Positions 25,994 to 34,848 of a DNA stretch of 64,000 nucleotides are shown here, in pieces (the first letter of the stretch is position 1; each line of letters begins with the position of its first letter). Both the position numbers and the translations under genes were made by a program. This DNA comes from Desulfobacteraceae bacterium (GTDB taxonomy: Bacteria; Desulfobacterota; Desulfobacteria; Desulfobacterales; Desulfosarcinaceae): the NCBI GenBank assembly GCA_003599575.1, contig QZKV01000074.1:34631-98630 (forward strand). The letters are read 5' to 3'. Under the pieces are notes generated by a model. The model was not told the origin of the DNA. It searched no databases and saw only the letters and a list, made by a program, of their open reading frames with translations.

Positions 25994-27691
25994 TTAACGT
26001 CCCCTCAGCTTGAAGTGCGCGTAATCGGCGATGTCGATGTCTACCACGGCCGGCTCGTTCAAGGCCAAGGCCTCCTCGAGGGCCGGAGAGATTTCTTCGG
26101 GCCGGGTGACACCGTACCCGCGAACGTCGAATCCACGGGCGATTTTGGCAAAATCGGTTCGGCTGTATTGGGAAGCAATGCGTTTGTCCTGGGCCTGGTA
26201 ATCCATCACATTGCCGAGGCAGGCATTGTTCATGACCACGAAAGTGACCGGCAGGCGGTACTCTTTGGCCATCTCAAGCACGTAGAGATGCATCATCATC
26301 CCGCCGTCGCCGCATACGCACACAACCCGGCGGTTGGGTTCGACCAGTTGGGCGGCCAGACAGGCCCCCACGCCATAACCCACGCCCGCGGCTCCGCCGG
26401 CGGCCACCACCTGGCCGGCCTTCTTGGAAACAAAGTGGTGGGCCATCCACATCCGGTTGTTGCCGGCATCCAGCACCACGATATCATCGGGCTGGACCGC
26501 CGCGTTCAAGGCGTGGACCACCCGCTCGGGCGCGATGGGGACCTGCTCGGACACAAGATCCGGATGGGCATTAAAGCCGGTCGCCTTCTTCTCCCGGTCC
26601 AGTTCGTCCATCCGGCGTTGAATCTCGCGCGGTGCCCCGGCGCGCTCCCGGATCGAGGCGGCAATTTGCCGCAAGGCGATTTTCAGGTCGGCGGTAACGC
26701 CCAGTTCCACCGGAAAGGTCCAGCCTATGTTCAACGGTTCAATATCGATCTGCACAATGCGCTGCTGCTTGGGATCGATGAATTTGGATGACAACATCAC
26801 CGTGTTGTCGGGGGCCAGGCAGCTGCCCAGGGCCAGAATGAGGTCGGCCCCGACAACCTTTTGGTTGGCAATTTTCTGCCCGATGACGCCCATGGTGCCC
26901 ACACATAAAGGATGGGTTTCGGCCAATGCGCTCTTGCCCATATAGGTGGTTGCCACGGGCAGGCCCAGAAGTTCGGCCAGCGTTTGAAGCTCGGAATAGG
27001 CCTTGGACCGATGAATGCCCGCGCCTGCGACGATCACCGGATGCCGGGCCTGCATCAGCATATCGGCAATCTTGCCCGCGTCACTGCCGGAGATGCACGG
27101 CGGCGATACGCGCAGATACGACTGCAAGGGATGCAGGACCGGTTTGATTTCATGCTCTTCTTCGTTGGTGCTGGCCGCGGCCATTCTGAACAGCACACAA
27201 GTCGGACCGGGACGGCCGGTCACGGCGTGCTTGATGGCCAGCTGCAGGCCGTGGACCAGTTCCGATGCTTTGGTGGCGTAGGTGGTGAACTTGGTCATGG
27301 ATTTGAAGATGTTGGGCAGGTCAATGCCCCCGTAATCGCCGGTGGCGTTCTGGTAAGGACCGAATTGGGAAAGCGAGTTGTAGTCGGAGACATCGCAAAC
27401 AGCCACCATGGGAACGCCGGCCAAATACGATTCCACCATGCCGTATCCTCCGCTGGTGCCGATCCAAAGCCCCTGGCCCAGGAGAATCCCGGGCTTGCCG
27501 GTCAGCCGGCCATACATATCCGCCATGCAGGCCGCCCCGCCCTCGTGCCTGGCAAGGATGGCGCGGATTTTGTCTTTTTTGTCGGCCAAGGCTCCCCACA
27601 GGGGAATCGTGCCGCCGCCCGGCATGCCGAACACATGATCGATGCCCGCCTCGATCACCACTTCCCAGAATTTATCATTGGCTTTTGACAT
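25994..27691 (-). CDS. Thiamine-diphosphate-dependent enzyme (acetolactate synthase-like)
   Basis: The 565-residue protein has the three-domain layout of the IlvB/oxalyl-CoA/benzoylformate decarboxylase superfamily. Visible are the Pyr domain with catalytic Glu50 (RHEGGAAC), a central domain, and the PP domain with the ThDP/Mg motif beginning GDGG and ending FVVMNN. The FAD-site features of true acetolactate synthase cannot be judged by eye. It may ligate or decarboxylate 2-keto acids. GGAGGATC lies before the ATG. The gene sits downstream of the CODH/ACS operon on the same strand, but a terminator and a hairpin repeat separate them. Confidence 0.8.
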   Translation of the reverse strand: MSKANDKFWEVVIEAGIDHVFGMPGGGTIPLWGALADKKDKIRAILARHEGGAACMADMYGRLTGKPGILLGQGLWIGTSGGYGMVESYLAGVPMVAVCDVSDYNSLSQFGPYQNATGDYGGIDLPNIFKSMTKFTTYATKASELVHGLQLAIKHAVTGRPGPTCVLFRMAAASTNEEEHEIKPVLHPLQSYLRVSPPCISGSDAGKIADMLMQARHPVIVAGAGIHRSKAYSELQTLAELLGLPVATTYMGKSALAETHPLCVGTMGVIGQKIANQKVVGADLILALGSCLAPDNTVMLSSKFIDPKQQRIVQIDIEPLNIGWTFPVELGVTADLKIALRQIAASIRERAGAPREIQRRMDELDREKKATGFNAHPDLVSEQVPIAPERVVHALNAAVQPDDIVVLDAGNNRMWMAHHFVSKKAGQVVAAGGAAGVGYGVGACLAAQLVEPNRRVVCVCGDGGMMMHLYVLEMAKEYRLPVTFVVMNNACLGNVMDYQAQDKRIASQYSRTDFAKIARGFDVRGYGVTRPEEISPALEEALALNEPAVVDIDIADYAHFKLRGR

Positions 27692-27784
27692 ATGATCCTC
27701 CCGTTTGCCGTTTGCTGCTTTTGATTTCAGGCCGGCTTCAAAATGTCAATCCCTTCATTATAATCAAGCTACGGGGGAACGGTC

Positions 27785-27900
27785 CGATACCGACAACGAT
27801 CCCGATGCCGATGCCGATACCGATACCGAAAAAAAGAAAGCGCAAGAAGCATGCTACTTGTCCCTTCTCGCAACCGGTATCGGTATCGGGATCGCTGTCG
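27785..27900. repeat. CCGATR hexamer repeats forming a large inverted repeat
   Basis: Left arm 27785-27828 is a run of CCGATA/CCGATG hexamers; the right arm 27875-27900 is its reverse complement (CGGTATCGGTATCGGGATCG...). The 26-bp pairing is nearly perfect except that the left arm has two extra hexamers. It lies in the leader between the acsE terminator and the ThDP enzyme gene. Confidence 0.8.
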
Positions 27901-27960
27901 AAATTCATTCTTTTCCCCTATCGTCCAACTGCAAGGAGTCGCTATGAGGTAACGGTTCCG

Positions 27961-27998
27961 CAAAAATGAAAACGCCCCGCCGAATGAACCGCGGGGCG
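27961..27998 (-). terminator. Rho-independent terminator of the CODH/ACS operon
   Basis: On the minus strand CGCCCCGC and GCGGGGCG form an 8-bp GC stem with a 10-base loop, followed by GTTTTCATTTTTG-type T-rich sequence, 30 bases after the acsE stop. Confidence 0.8.
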
Positions 27999-28028
27999 AT
28001 GCGAATTTTTTTGCGCTGACAGGAAGAT

Positions 28029-28925
28029 TTAAACTTCCAACCAGGAATCGGAGTAGAGCGTTTTGCCCAGGATCACGTTGACGGTCTTGGCGTAATCCTG
28101 CATCTCTTTGGACAGGCTGGAGATATTGGGTGTCTGCCCCTCCATCATGCCGTAGATCAGGTCCACGATGTCCTGGCGCTGGCCTTTGGCGATCGCGGTC
28201 AGTTGATCGTCGCGCGGATCGGAAATGACCGAATGCATGCCGCACTTTTGCAGCATGACCATGTAGGTCTGGTTCAGAATGGGACGCAGGTGATCGGGCG
28301 GGCCGTTGGAGATGTTGGACAGGCCGCAGGTGCTTTTGGCGCCCGGGCACATGTCGGGAATCATCTTCTGGAACTCCATCAGGCTGATGGCCTGGGGCTG
28401 TTGGATGTTGACCGGTGTGACAATGCCGTCGATCCAGATTTTTCCGTTGGGAATACCCGCTTCGTTGGCGAAGTAGAGCAGCTCCACGCACAGGGCGGCG
28501 CGCTCGTTCTCGTCGCGCGGCAGGCCTTCGGGGCCCCACATCAGGGCGATGAAGTCGGCATTGTACTCGGCGACCATGGGGACCATGCGCTCATAACGCT
28601 CCGGGCGCACCATGATCGAGTTGACGATATGGGGGGTGCCGCTGGGTACCTGCTTGATCACCTTCAGGGCCGCTTGGATGGCATCGATGTTGGAAGTATC
28701 CAATGCCAATGGAATGTCGGGTACCACATCCTGCACCACCTGCACAACCCACGGCATCAGTTCCGCACCGTCTTTCTTGGCCGGTCCGAGGTTGATGTCG
28801 ATGTAATCCATACCTTTTTCCTTTTGGAAAAGGGCTTCTTCCTGGATCGGTTTGGAATCGCGTTCCTTGAACGCCCGGCCGATCTTTTTGGAAATGACGT
28901 TTAAACTTTCACCGATGAGTAACAT
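28029..28925 (-). CDS. acsE: Methyltetrahydrofolate:corrinoid/iron-sulfur protein methyltransferase
   Basis: AcsE moves the methyl group between methyl-H4folate and the cobalt of the corrinoid iron-sulfur protein, the link between the two branches of the Wood-Ljungdahl pathway. The 298-residue protein is a TIM-barrel pterin-binding enzyme: IGESLNVISKKIG at the start, GMDYIDINLGP, PLALDTSN and STCGLSNISNGPP, which match the pterin and Asn-containing active-site loops. ATG 28925 is preceded by GGGAGG; the in-frame upstream ATG at 28952 would add nine odd residues. It is the last gene of the operon, 163 bases after acsC and beyond a terminator-like hairpin. Length matches the family (about 262-300). 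Confidence 0.9.
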   Translation of the reverse strand: MLLIGESLNVISKKIGRAFKERDSKPIQEEALFQKEKGMDYIDINLGPAKKDGAELMPWVVQVVQDVVPDIPLALDTSNIDAIQAALKVIKQVPSGTPHIVNSIMVRPERYERMVPMVAEYNADFIALMWGPEGLPRDENERAALCVELLYFANEAGIPNGKIWIDGIVTPVNIQQPQAISLMEFQKMIPDMCPGAKSTCGLSNISNGPPDHLRPILNQTYMVMLQKCGMHSVISDPRDDQLTAIAKGQRQDIVDLIYGMMEGQTPNISSLSKEMQDYAKTVNVILGKTLYSDSWLEV

Positions 28926-29043
28926 GTGACCTCCCTTGAAAATGTGGTTCATGTATGTGTTTAGAGCGCTGTGGGTTCGAGAAAACCGTGTGCTGGCTTC
29001 CTACTAGACTTTCAGAGTGGTTGCAAACGGTTTGTCCCCCCTG

Positions 29044-29079
29044 AAAAAATCGGGGATGACCGCCGAACGGTCATCCCCG
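29044..29079 (-). terminator. Terminator-like hairpin between acsC and acsE
   Basis: A perfect 12-bp stem (CGGGGATGACCG / CGGTCATCCCCG, 5-base loop) is followed on the minus strand by A and six T, 10 bases after the acsC stop. It may attenuate read-through into acsE. Confidence 0.75.
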
Positions 29080-29088
29080 TCAGTGGGG

Positions 29089-30435
29089 CTACAGGTATTT
29101 TTCTCTAAGGAAGCCCGGCAGATGAGCGGCTTCACGCGGACCGACCGTGATGGTCCAGCCGGGCAGCTCTTCTTCGATATCACCCACGATGGCAGCGGCG
29201 TAACCAGGGATGATCAGTTCGGTGTGTTTGACTTTATCCTTGATCCCGCACTTCTTGACGAATGCGCCCACATCATCGCCGGCGAATTTGCCAGCCGCCC
29301 AGGCCGTGAGCACCGACAAGCCTTCGGAATCCTTGATCAGCAGCCAGGAGGGCACCCGGCTGCCTTCGACTTCGCCGGAAACGATGAAGTAGGTCAGGGC
29401 AAAGTTCGTGGTGACCAGCACCGGCGAATTCTCGTTGGGCGTGCCGATCTGGTAGATCCCCTCGGTCACGGTCATGGGCCGCTGCGGATCGGTGAAGATG
29501 TTGAGGCGTTCGAGCAGCAGCGGGAAGATGCTCTCGCCCGCAAAGTCGGACAGCACAACGATGCCGCCGTACTTGGCGATGAACATGGCGGCCAGCAGGG
29601 TCTCCACATCCAGGCTGTCGGCCATTTCACACGGGAAGGTGATCGTGGGGAAACCCAGGGAGCGGTTGCTGTTCTTCAGCGCAGCGCGGCGGATGGCGAT
29701 CATGTCGGCATTGGCCTGCTTGGGTTCGCGGCTGCCCGGGTCGAGCACCAGGTCTTTGAGGCCCATGCCGGTCAGTTTGTCGCTCAGCGGAATCAGGGCT
29801 TCGGCCGAATCGGCTTTGACCGCCAGGGGCAGATCTTTTTCCTTGGCCAATTGCCCCATGGCATCGGCGTTGGCGGCGGTGGCGGCGTAGAGCAACGGGC
29901 GTTTGAACCCGGCGGCGGCCACGCCGGCCTTCATCACATCGACTTTTTCGGTCATCAGGACCAGGTTGAATTCCGATGTTTCGGCGATCTGCTTGGCCAG
30001 TTTGCCGAAAGCATCCGCATTGCCGTTGACGTCTTTCAACGCCACCAGCTCCGGCCGCAGGTTCAATCCCACGCGTTCATACTGCAGGGCGTTCCAGCCC
30101 TTGAGTTTGGCGGCCAGGGCATCGCTTGAAATATCCGAGGACACCATGGCGGCCAGCAGGGTCGGGTTGTAAAAGGTTTTTTCATGACGGTACTGGACGG
30201 TTTCACCGCCCGTGGTCGCCTTGCGCACGCCTTTGCCGACCGCGATCGGCCGGATGGGCGGCGCGGAAGCTTCGGCCAGTTGGGCACGGGCTTCTTCGGA
30301 TACATACGGACAGGCGGAAAGCTCGGCCTTGCCCGACGCCAGGTTCATGGCAAAAGCCAGGCAGGTGGGAACGCCGCACTCCTTACAGTTGGTCTTCGGC
30401 AAGAGCTTGAAAATCTGAATACCGGTTAATGCCAT
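29089..30435 (-). CDS. acsC: Corrinoid/iron-sulfur protein large subunit
   Basis: AcsC is the gamma (large) subunit of the CFeSP that carries the methyl group as methyl-cobamide to acetyl-CoA synthase. The 448-residue protein has the N-terminal 4Fe-4S domain with Cys17, Cys20, Cys25 and Cys42 (TNCKECGVPTC... and ACPYV). A TIM-barrel middle and a C-terminal cobamide-binding domain (PSWLLIKDSEGLSVLTAWAAGKFAGD) follow. AAGGAG lies before the ATG. It follows acsB by 74 bases that contain a GC hairpin. Length is typical (about 446). Confidence 0.9.
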   Translation of the reverse strand: MALTGIQIFKLLPKTNCKECGVPTCLAFAMNLASGKAELSACPYVSEEARAQLAEASAPPIRPIAVGKGVRKATTGGETVQYRHEKTFYNPTLLAAMVSSDISSDALAAKLKGWNALQYERVGLNLRPELVALKDVNGNADAFGKLAKQIAETSEFNLVLMTEKVDVMKAGVAAAGFKRPLLYAATAANADAMGQLAKEKDLPLAVKADSAEALIPLSDKLTGMGLKDLVLDPGSREPKQANADMIAIRRAALKNSNRSLGFPTITFPCEMADSLDVETLLAAMFIAKYGGIVVLSDFAGESIFPLLLERLNIFTDPQRPMTVTEGIYQIGTPNENSPVLVTTNFALTYFIVSGEVEGSRVPSWLLIKDSEGLSVLTAWAAGKFAGDDVGAFVKKCGIKDKVKHTELIIPGYAAAIVGDIEEELPGWTITVGPREAAHLPGFLREKYL

Positions 30436-30460
30436 TGTATTCTCCTTAATCTATGATGTG

Positions 30461-30495
30461 CCGGGGAGCAGGCGGCCGGACCGTCTCCTCCCCGG
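30461..30495 (-). other. GC-rich hairpin between acsB and acsC
   Basis: CCGGGGAG (30461-30468) pairs perfectly with CTCCCCGG (30488-30495) with a 19-base loop. No T-run follows, so it is more likely an mRNA processing or stability element than a terminator. Confidence 0.6.
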
Positions 30496-30509
30496 GGCAG
30501 TGATTCATA

Positions 30510-32723
30510 TCAACCCACCAGCGGAGGCAAGCCAAGGGCCGGATGACCCTTTTCCTGCAGGAAGGGCAGAATCTCCTCTTCGGTGATCCCCACGGTTTCA
30601 TCGGCGATCATGTCGTACAGGTTGGGAACGCCCATCTCCTTGCCGCGTTTGATCAAACGTTCTTTGATCTCTTCTTTGAGCATCTTGGGCATCCACACCA
30701 TGCGCAGCAGTCCGCCATCGCCAAGGATGAATTTCTTCTGCGTGATGTTGAATTTGGAGTGGCCCACGAAACCCGGAGAAGCGGCGCCGCCGCCCATGAC
30801 ACCGGCCAGGGTGGTGAACTTCATGCCGCAGGGCGTCTCGCCGGCATACTCGCGGTTGACCGTCATGACACCGTTGCAGGCGGGCAGCATGGCCGCAATG
30901 GCTTCGCAGCAGCCGCAGGTGGTCATGGGGCTGTTGACCATCGAGTAGAAATTGTAGGTTTCGATGGCGCCGCGCGAGGCTTTTTTGATGAAGTCGTCGA
31001 CACCGGCGAAGCGTCCCAGCTTGGGATCCAGGACTTCGCCCTTTTCGATGGGCTGGTTGGGCCCGGTCGGGTTGATCTCGAAGGAGGCCTTGCAATCCAT
31101 CCAGTTGTAAGCGCCGCACAAACCGGTACGTTCCGGGCTGACGGTGCACACGTGGGTGGGGGCAAAGGACTGGCACAGGGTGCAGGAGTAGTAAATGTCG
31201 ACATCCTCGTCGGTCATGTTCTCGACGCGTTCATCGCGGTGCTTGTAGGCTGAGCGGGCTTCGGCGGTAATTTTATCCACGTCCTCTTTCTTGGTGTAGA
31301 TCGTCACCTGGACCTTGTCCAGAATCTTGCCGAAGTCCTGATGGAACTTGGCGTGCAGCACCACGCCGATGTCTTTCAGGGTAAAGCCTTTTTCAACGGC
31401 TTGCTTGCTGATGCGCACCCAGGCGATATCGCGCTGGCCCATGTGCATGATGCCCTGGATGTAGTTGATCAGGTGGTGGGTCTGGCGCTCCAGAATCGGT
31501 TCGAAATCCTCCTGGAATTCGCGGCCGGCCACCTGCATGTAAATGGCCATGGGGAAAGCGCCGCCTTCCTTGATGTCCTTGATGTCCGGACCGATCACGG
31601 TGACCTTGCCGTCTTCGATTTCGTTCATCTGGGCCAGCTTCAGGTACTCGGTGCACTGGGTCTTGCCGCCGCCCGACTGGCAGTACAGATCGGCGCCGCG
31701 CACACGCTCGCCTTCGAAGGCCGGACCAAAGGCGCAGGGGATGTCGATTTTGCTGACCGTGGTCTTCAGACCGCGCACTTCCACCGACTTCTGAACCATG
31801 TCTTCGTGTTTGATGTTGGCCACGACATGTTCGTAGGTGCAGATGCCGGTGGGCAGGATTTCGGGAATGTCGGTATCGGCGATGGTGGGAAAGCCCCAGT
31901 TCACGCAGCCGGCCGCCGCGGCGGCCCATTCGGCGTTCACATCGCCCAAGGCGTTGACGAAGGCGAAAATGCGGTCCTTGTTGTACTTGAGGATCTTTTT
32001 GTAGTCGCCGGGCTGAACGCCGCCGAAAGCCATGGCGGCGCGGTTGGCGAATCCCAGCGCGAAGATGGCCGAGGAGATATCCGGGCCGAAGGGAACGATA
32101 CGGGTATTCCAGCCGACCTGCACGCCGGCTTCACGCAGCTGGTCGATGACCGTGGTGCCGTTCTGGTTGGCGGCGCAGAAGATGTACAAGCTGCGGCGCT
32201 GATACTCCTCCACGATCAGCTTGGCGGTTTCAGCGTCCGGGGCGGCGCCCACGATGGCGGCAAAGCCGGGGGCCGAACCGTCCACGAATTCGACACCGCG
32301 TTTGCGCATGATGGTGTCGTCGGCCGCGCCCAGCCAGATTTTGCCGGCTTCTTCGTCCACTTCTTCGGTGGGCAGGTAGAAGTCGGGTTGTTCCAGGTAG
32401 CGCAGGGCCTCTTCGATTTCAAAGGCGAACAGGGCGGCCATGCCGGCGTCCAGCAGGGGCCCCAGGTACGGCAGGTGGTTGGCGCCTTTGACATGCGGGG
32501 GCAGCAGCTTGCGGGCAAAGGCCAGCGGCTTTTGCATATCTTCCAGTTTTTCCACTTTGATGCCCAATATAGAGTAGATCACGGGCAGGTAGTAGGCGGT
32601 ATTGGGGAAGCCTACCTTGGTGTCGGCACTGTAGGTCTGCAGGGCTCGCTTATATTTTCCCTCGACCTTGGAGACGATGTTGTATCCACCTTGGATGGCG
32701 GCGAATGCTACGAGTCGTGACAT
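30510..32723 (-). CDS. acsB: CO-methylating acetyl-CoA synthase
   Basis: AcsB makes or cleaves acetyl-CoA from CO, a methyl group and CoA at the Ni-Fe-S A-cluster. The 737-residue protein (ATG 32723, GAAGGAGG upstream) has the A-cluster ligands as in Moorella AcsB: Cys514, Cys517, Cys526 and Cys536 (SCTLCQ...HVC...GLC), plus Cys603-Gly-Cys605 (TTCGCCEA) that bind the distal nickel. The N-terminal domain that docks to CODH is present, so this is the full-length bacterial form. It lies 37 bases after acsA. Direction of use (fixation or acetyl-CoA oxidation) cannot be told from sequence; both occur in Desulfobacterales. Confidence 0.95.
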   Translation of the reverse strand: MSRLVAFAAIQGGYNIVSKVEGKYKRALQTYSADTKVGFPNTAYYLPVIYSILGIKVEKLEDMQKPLAFARKLLPPHVKGANHLPYLGPLLDAGMAALFAFEIEEALRYLEQPDFYLPTEEVDEEAGKIWLGAADDTIMRKRGVEFVDGSAPGFAAIVGAAPDAETAKLIVEEYQRRSLYIFCAANQNGTTVIDQLREAGVQVGWNTRIVPFGPDISSAIFALGFANRAAMAFGGVQPGDYKKILKYNKDRIFAFVNALGDVNAEWAAAAAGCVNWGFPTIADTDIPEILPTGICTYEHVVANIKHEDMVQKSVEVRGLKTTVSKIDIPCAFGPAFEGERVRGADLYCQSGGGKTQCTEYLKLAQMNEIEDGKVTVIGPDIKDIKEGGAFPMAIYMQVAGREFQEDFEPILERQTHHLINYIQGIMHMGQRDIAWVRISKQAVEKGFTLKDIGVVLHAKFHQDFGKILDKVQVTIYTKKEDVDKITAEARSAYKHRDERVENMTDEDVDIYYSCTLCQSFAPTHVCTVSPERTGLCGAYNWMDCKASFEINPTGPNQPIEKGEVLDPKLGRFAGVDDFIKKASRGAIETYNFYSMVNSPMTTCGCCEAIAAMLPACNGVMTVNREYAGETPCGMKFTTLAGVMGGGAASPGFVGHSKFNITQKKFILGDGGLLRMVWMPKMLKEEIKERLIKRGKEMGVPNLYDMIADETVGITEEEILPFLQEKGHPALGLPPLVG

Positions 32724-32760
32724 GTATTTTCCTCCTTCGTTGAGGATGTTGAAATTAAAA

Positions 32761-34797
32761 TTAAGCTTCGAGTTTCTGGCGATCGGCCATATCCATGAGC
32801 ACGCGGTCGCGGGCCTTGTCGATGCCCAGGGCCTTGCGCTTCTCATCGATAACGGCGATCATTCTGCGCGCCATCTCCACTGGGTCTTCGCAGAAATCCC
32901 AGCGGCCGCCGTACAGGGACGCGATCTCTTTCAGCAGATAATTCTGGAAGACCGGCGCACCGGTCACCGGCAGGTTGCCGCCGAAGATGACATACACCCC
33001 TGAGGTGACAAAGTACTGCCCGATGGCGATCGCTTTTTCGCTCATCCATTCGGGTGCGGCGCCCACGGCCGGAATGTCGGAGAGATCCTTCCAGGGGCCG
33101 CCGGCTTTAATGACTTCGGTGGCGGCCAGCAGGATGCGGCTGTTGTCCACGCAGGAGCCCAGGTGCAGCACGGGCGGGATACCCACGGTCTCGCAGACTT
33201 CCTTCAATCCCGGGCCGCAGTAGACGCCGGCGGTTTCGGGGGTCAGCAGGCCGTGCATGCCCGCGGCGATGCCGCCGCAGCCGGTGGTCAGGACGAGCAC
33301 GTCGTTTTTGATCAGCTCTTTCATCATCGTAATGTGGGCGTTGTTGTGCTGGGAGCGGGCGTTGTTGCAGCCCACCACGCCGGCCAGACCGCGGATGCGG
33401 CCGTTGATGATGTTGTCATTGAGCGTATAGTAGGAGCCGCGGAAGGTGCCGCCCAGGTGGTACTCGATGGACTCCACCCCGAAGCCGGCGATTTGGGTCG
33501 ATTTGATATTGGGAATCATCACCTCGGCCCTGCGGTTCTGAAAGTTGTCGATGGCCATGCGCACGATGCGTTTGGCGTCTTCCAGGGCATGGTGCTCGTC
33601 GAATTCGATATGCACCACGTTTTCCTGCTCCATTTTGGCCATGGGGTGGGTGGTGATCAGCTTGGTGTGAAAGCATTTGGCCACATTGGCCAGGTTCTGG
33701 AATACGCATTGCACATCGACCACCATGGCTTCGCAGGCGCCGGTGACGATGGCCAGTTCCTGCTGCAGGAAGGTGCCTGCGGGCGGAACGCCGTGGCGCT
33801 GCAGGATCTCGTTGCCCGTGCAGCAGATGCCGCCCAGCTGGATGCCCTTGGCGCCTTTGGTCTTGGCGTAGTCGACCATTTCCTTGCTTTGCGCGGCGGC
33901 CACGATCATTTCCGACAGAACCGGCTCATGACCGTGGATGATGATGTTGACGTGGTCCTGCTTCATGATGCCCAGGTTGGCTTCGGACTGCAGGGGGGTC
34001 GGCCGGCCGAACATGACGTCCTGCAGGTCGGTGGCGATCATCGAGCCGCCCCAGCCATCGGCCAAGGAGCAGCGGCTGGCTTGTTTGGTGATGTTTTTAT
34101 AATCCTGATCCACGCCCATGTTGGTGCGGTGCATGATATCGACGATTTCGCGGTCGATGTTGCGCGGCATGACGCCGTGCTTCTTCCATTTTTCCTGCAG
34201 CGGCTGGGGAGCGCGTTTCAGGTAGGTCAGGGTTCCTTCGGCCTTGCCCCATTCGGCCAATGCCTTCTCGGCCACTTCCAGGGCGATTTCATCCAGATTG
34301 CGGTCTTTGACCTGCCCGTCCACTTCCACGGTGGTGGCAACGCCGAAATGCGGCGCAATGGAAAGCAGTTTGTCGACATCCTTGATTCTGTAGTCGTTGG
34401 TCTCCTTGCGGGCGACCGACATGAACACTTCCGCCACGGTGCGGCCGTGGTCGGAGTGGGCGGCGGTGCCGGCGGCCACCATGCGCGCAAAGTTGCGCGC
34501 GGCGATGGTGTTCGCGGTAGCGCCGCAGAGGCCCTTGCGGGTATCCTCGCCCACGATGCCGGCCTTGGGCAGCGGCAGGCGGCAGGGGCCCATGGCGCAG
34601 TTCTTACAACAGATGCCTTGAACGCCGATGTTGCAGGGTTTCATCGCCACAGCGCGGTCAAAAACCGTTTCGATGCCCAGCTGCTGAGCCCGGGCGATCA
34701 TCTGCTGCGACGCTATGTCGATCGAGGCTTCTTTGGGATCGGCCAACTTTGCGGCCTTCTCCTCCGCCTTGTCTTTGTCTTTGGTCAGTTCTGCCAT
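32761..34797 (-). CDS. acsA: Carbon monoxide dehydrogenase catalytic subunit of CODH/ACS
   Basis: The 678-residue subunit reduces CO2 to CO at a Ni-Fe-S C-cluster and passes CO to AcsB. D-cluster ligands Cys55 and Cys63 and B-cluster ligands Cys64, Cys67, Cys72 and Cys91 are all visible in KPCNIG...GICCKNCAMGPC and GLCGA. Later Cys/His segments of the C-cluster (IHGHEP, GGICCTGNE, TTGCGG, LGSCVDN) are also present. GGAGG precedes the ATG. It lies 51 bases downstream of acsD and 37 upstream of acsB. The nickel-insertion ATPase CooC/AcsF that usually accompanies it is not in the window. Confidence 0.95.
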   Translation of the reverse strand: MAELTKDKDKAEEKAAKLADPKEASIDIASQQMIARAQQLGIETVFDRAVAMKPCNIGVQGICCKNCAMGPCRLPLPKAGIVGEDTRKGLCGATANTIAARNFARMVAAGTAAHSDHGRTVAEVFMSVARKETNDYRIKDVDKLLSIAPHFGVATTVEVDGQVKDRNLDEIALEVAEKALAEWGKAEGTLTYLKRAPQPLQEKWKKHGVMPRNIDREIVDIMHRTNMGVDQDYKNITKQASRCSLADGWGGSMIATDLQDVMFGRPTPLQSEANLGIMKQDHVNIIIHGHEPVLSEMIVAAAQSKEMVDYAKTKGAKGIQLGGICCTGNEILQRHGVPPAGTFLQQELAIVTGACEAMVVDVQCVFQNLANVAKCFHTKLITTHPMAKMEQENVVHIEFDEHHALEDAKRIVRMAIDNFQNRRAEVMIPNIKSTQIAGFGVESIEYHLGGTFRGSYYTLNDNIINGRIRGLAGVVGCNNARSQHNNAHITMMKELIKNDVLVLTTGCGGIAAGMHGLLTPETAGVYCGPGLKEVCETVGIPPVLHLGSCVDNSRILLAATEVIKAGGPWKDLSDIPAVGAAPEWMSEKAIAIGQYFVTSGVYVIFGGNLPVTGAPVFQNYLLKEIASLYGGRWDFCEDPVEMARRMIAVIDEKRKALGIDKARDRVLMDMADRQKLEA

Positions 34798-34848
34798 TAG
34801 AGGTTCCTCCTCGGATTTGTTAAGCGATTCGATTGGCGTTCATTTTCA

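Noticed and set aside
24993..25997. Plus-strand frame with QTQQTQSTQQ repeats
   Set aside because: It translates the non-coding 9-base repeat and then the antisense of the SDR gene; no ribosome-binding site.
31341..32720. Plus-strand open frame opposite acsB
   Set aside because: Antisense shadow; the acsB frame has all A-cluster cysteines.
33163..34800. Long plus-strand open frame opposite acsA
   Set aside because: His/Gly/Ala-rich mirror of the CODH codons; no ribosome-binding site or family resemblance.
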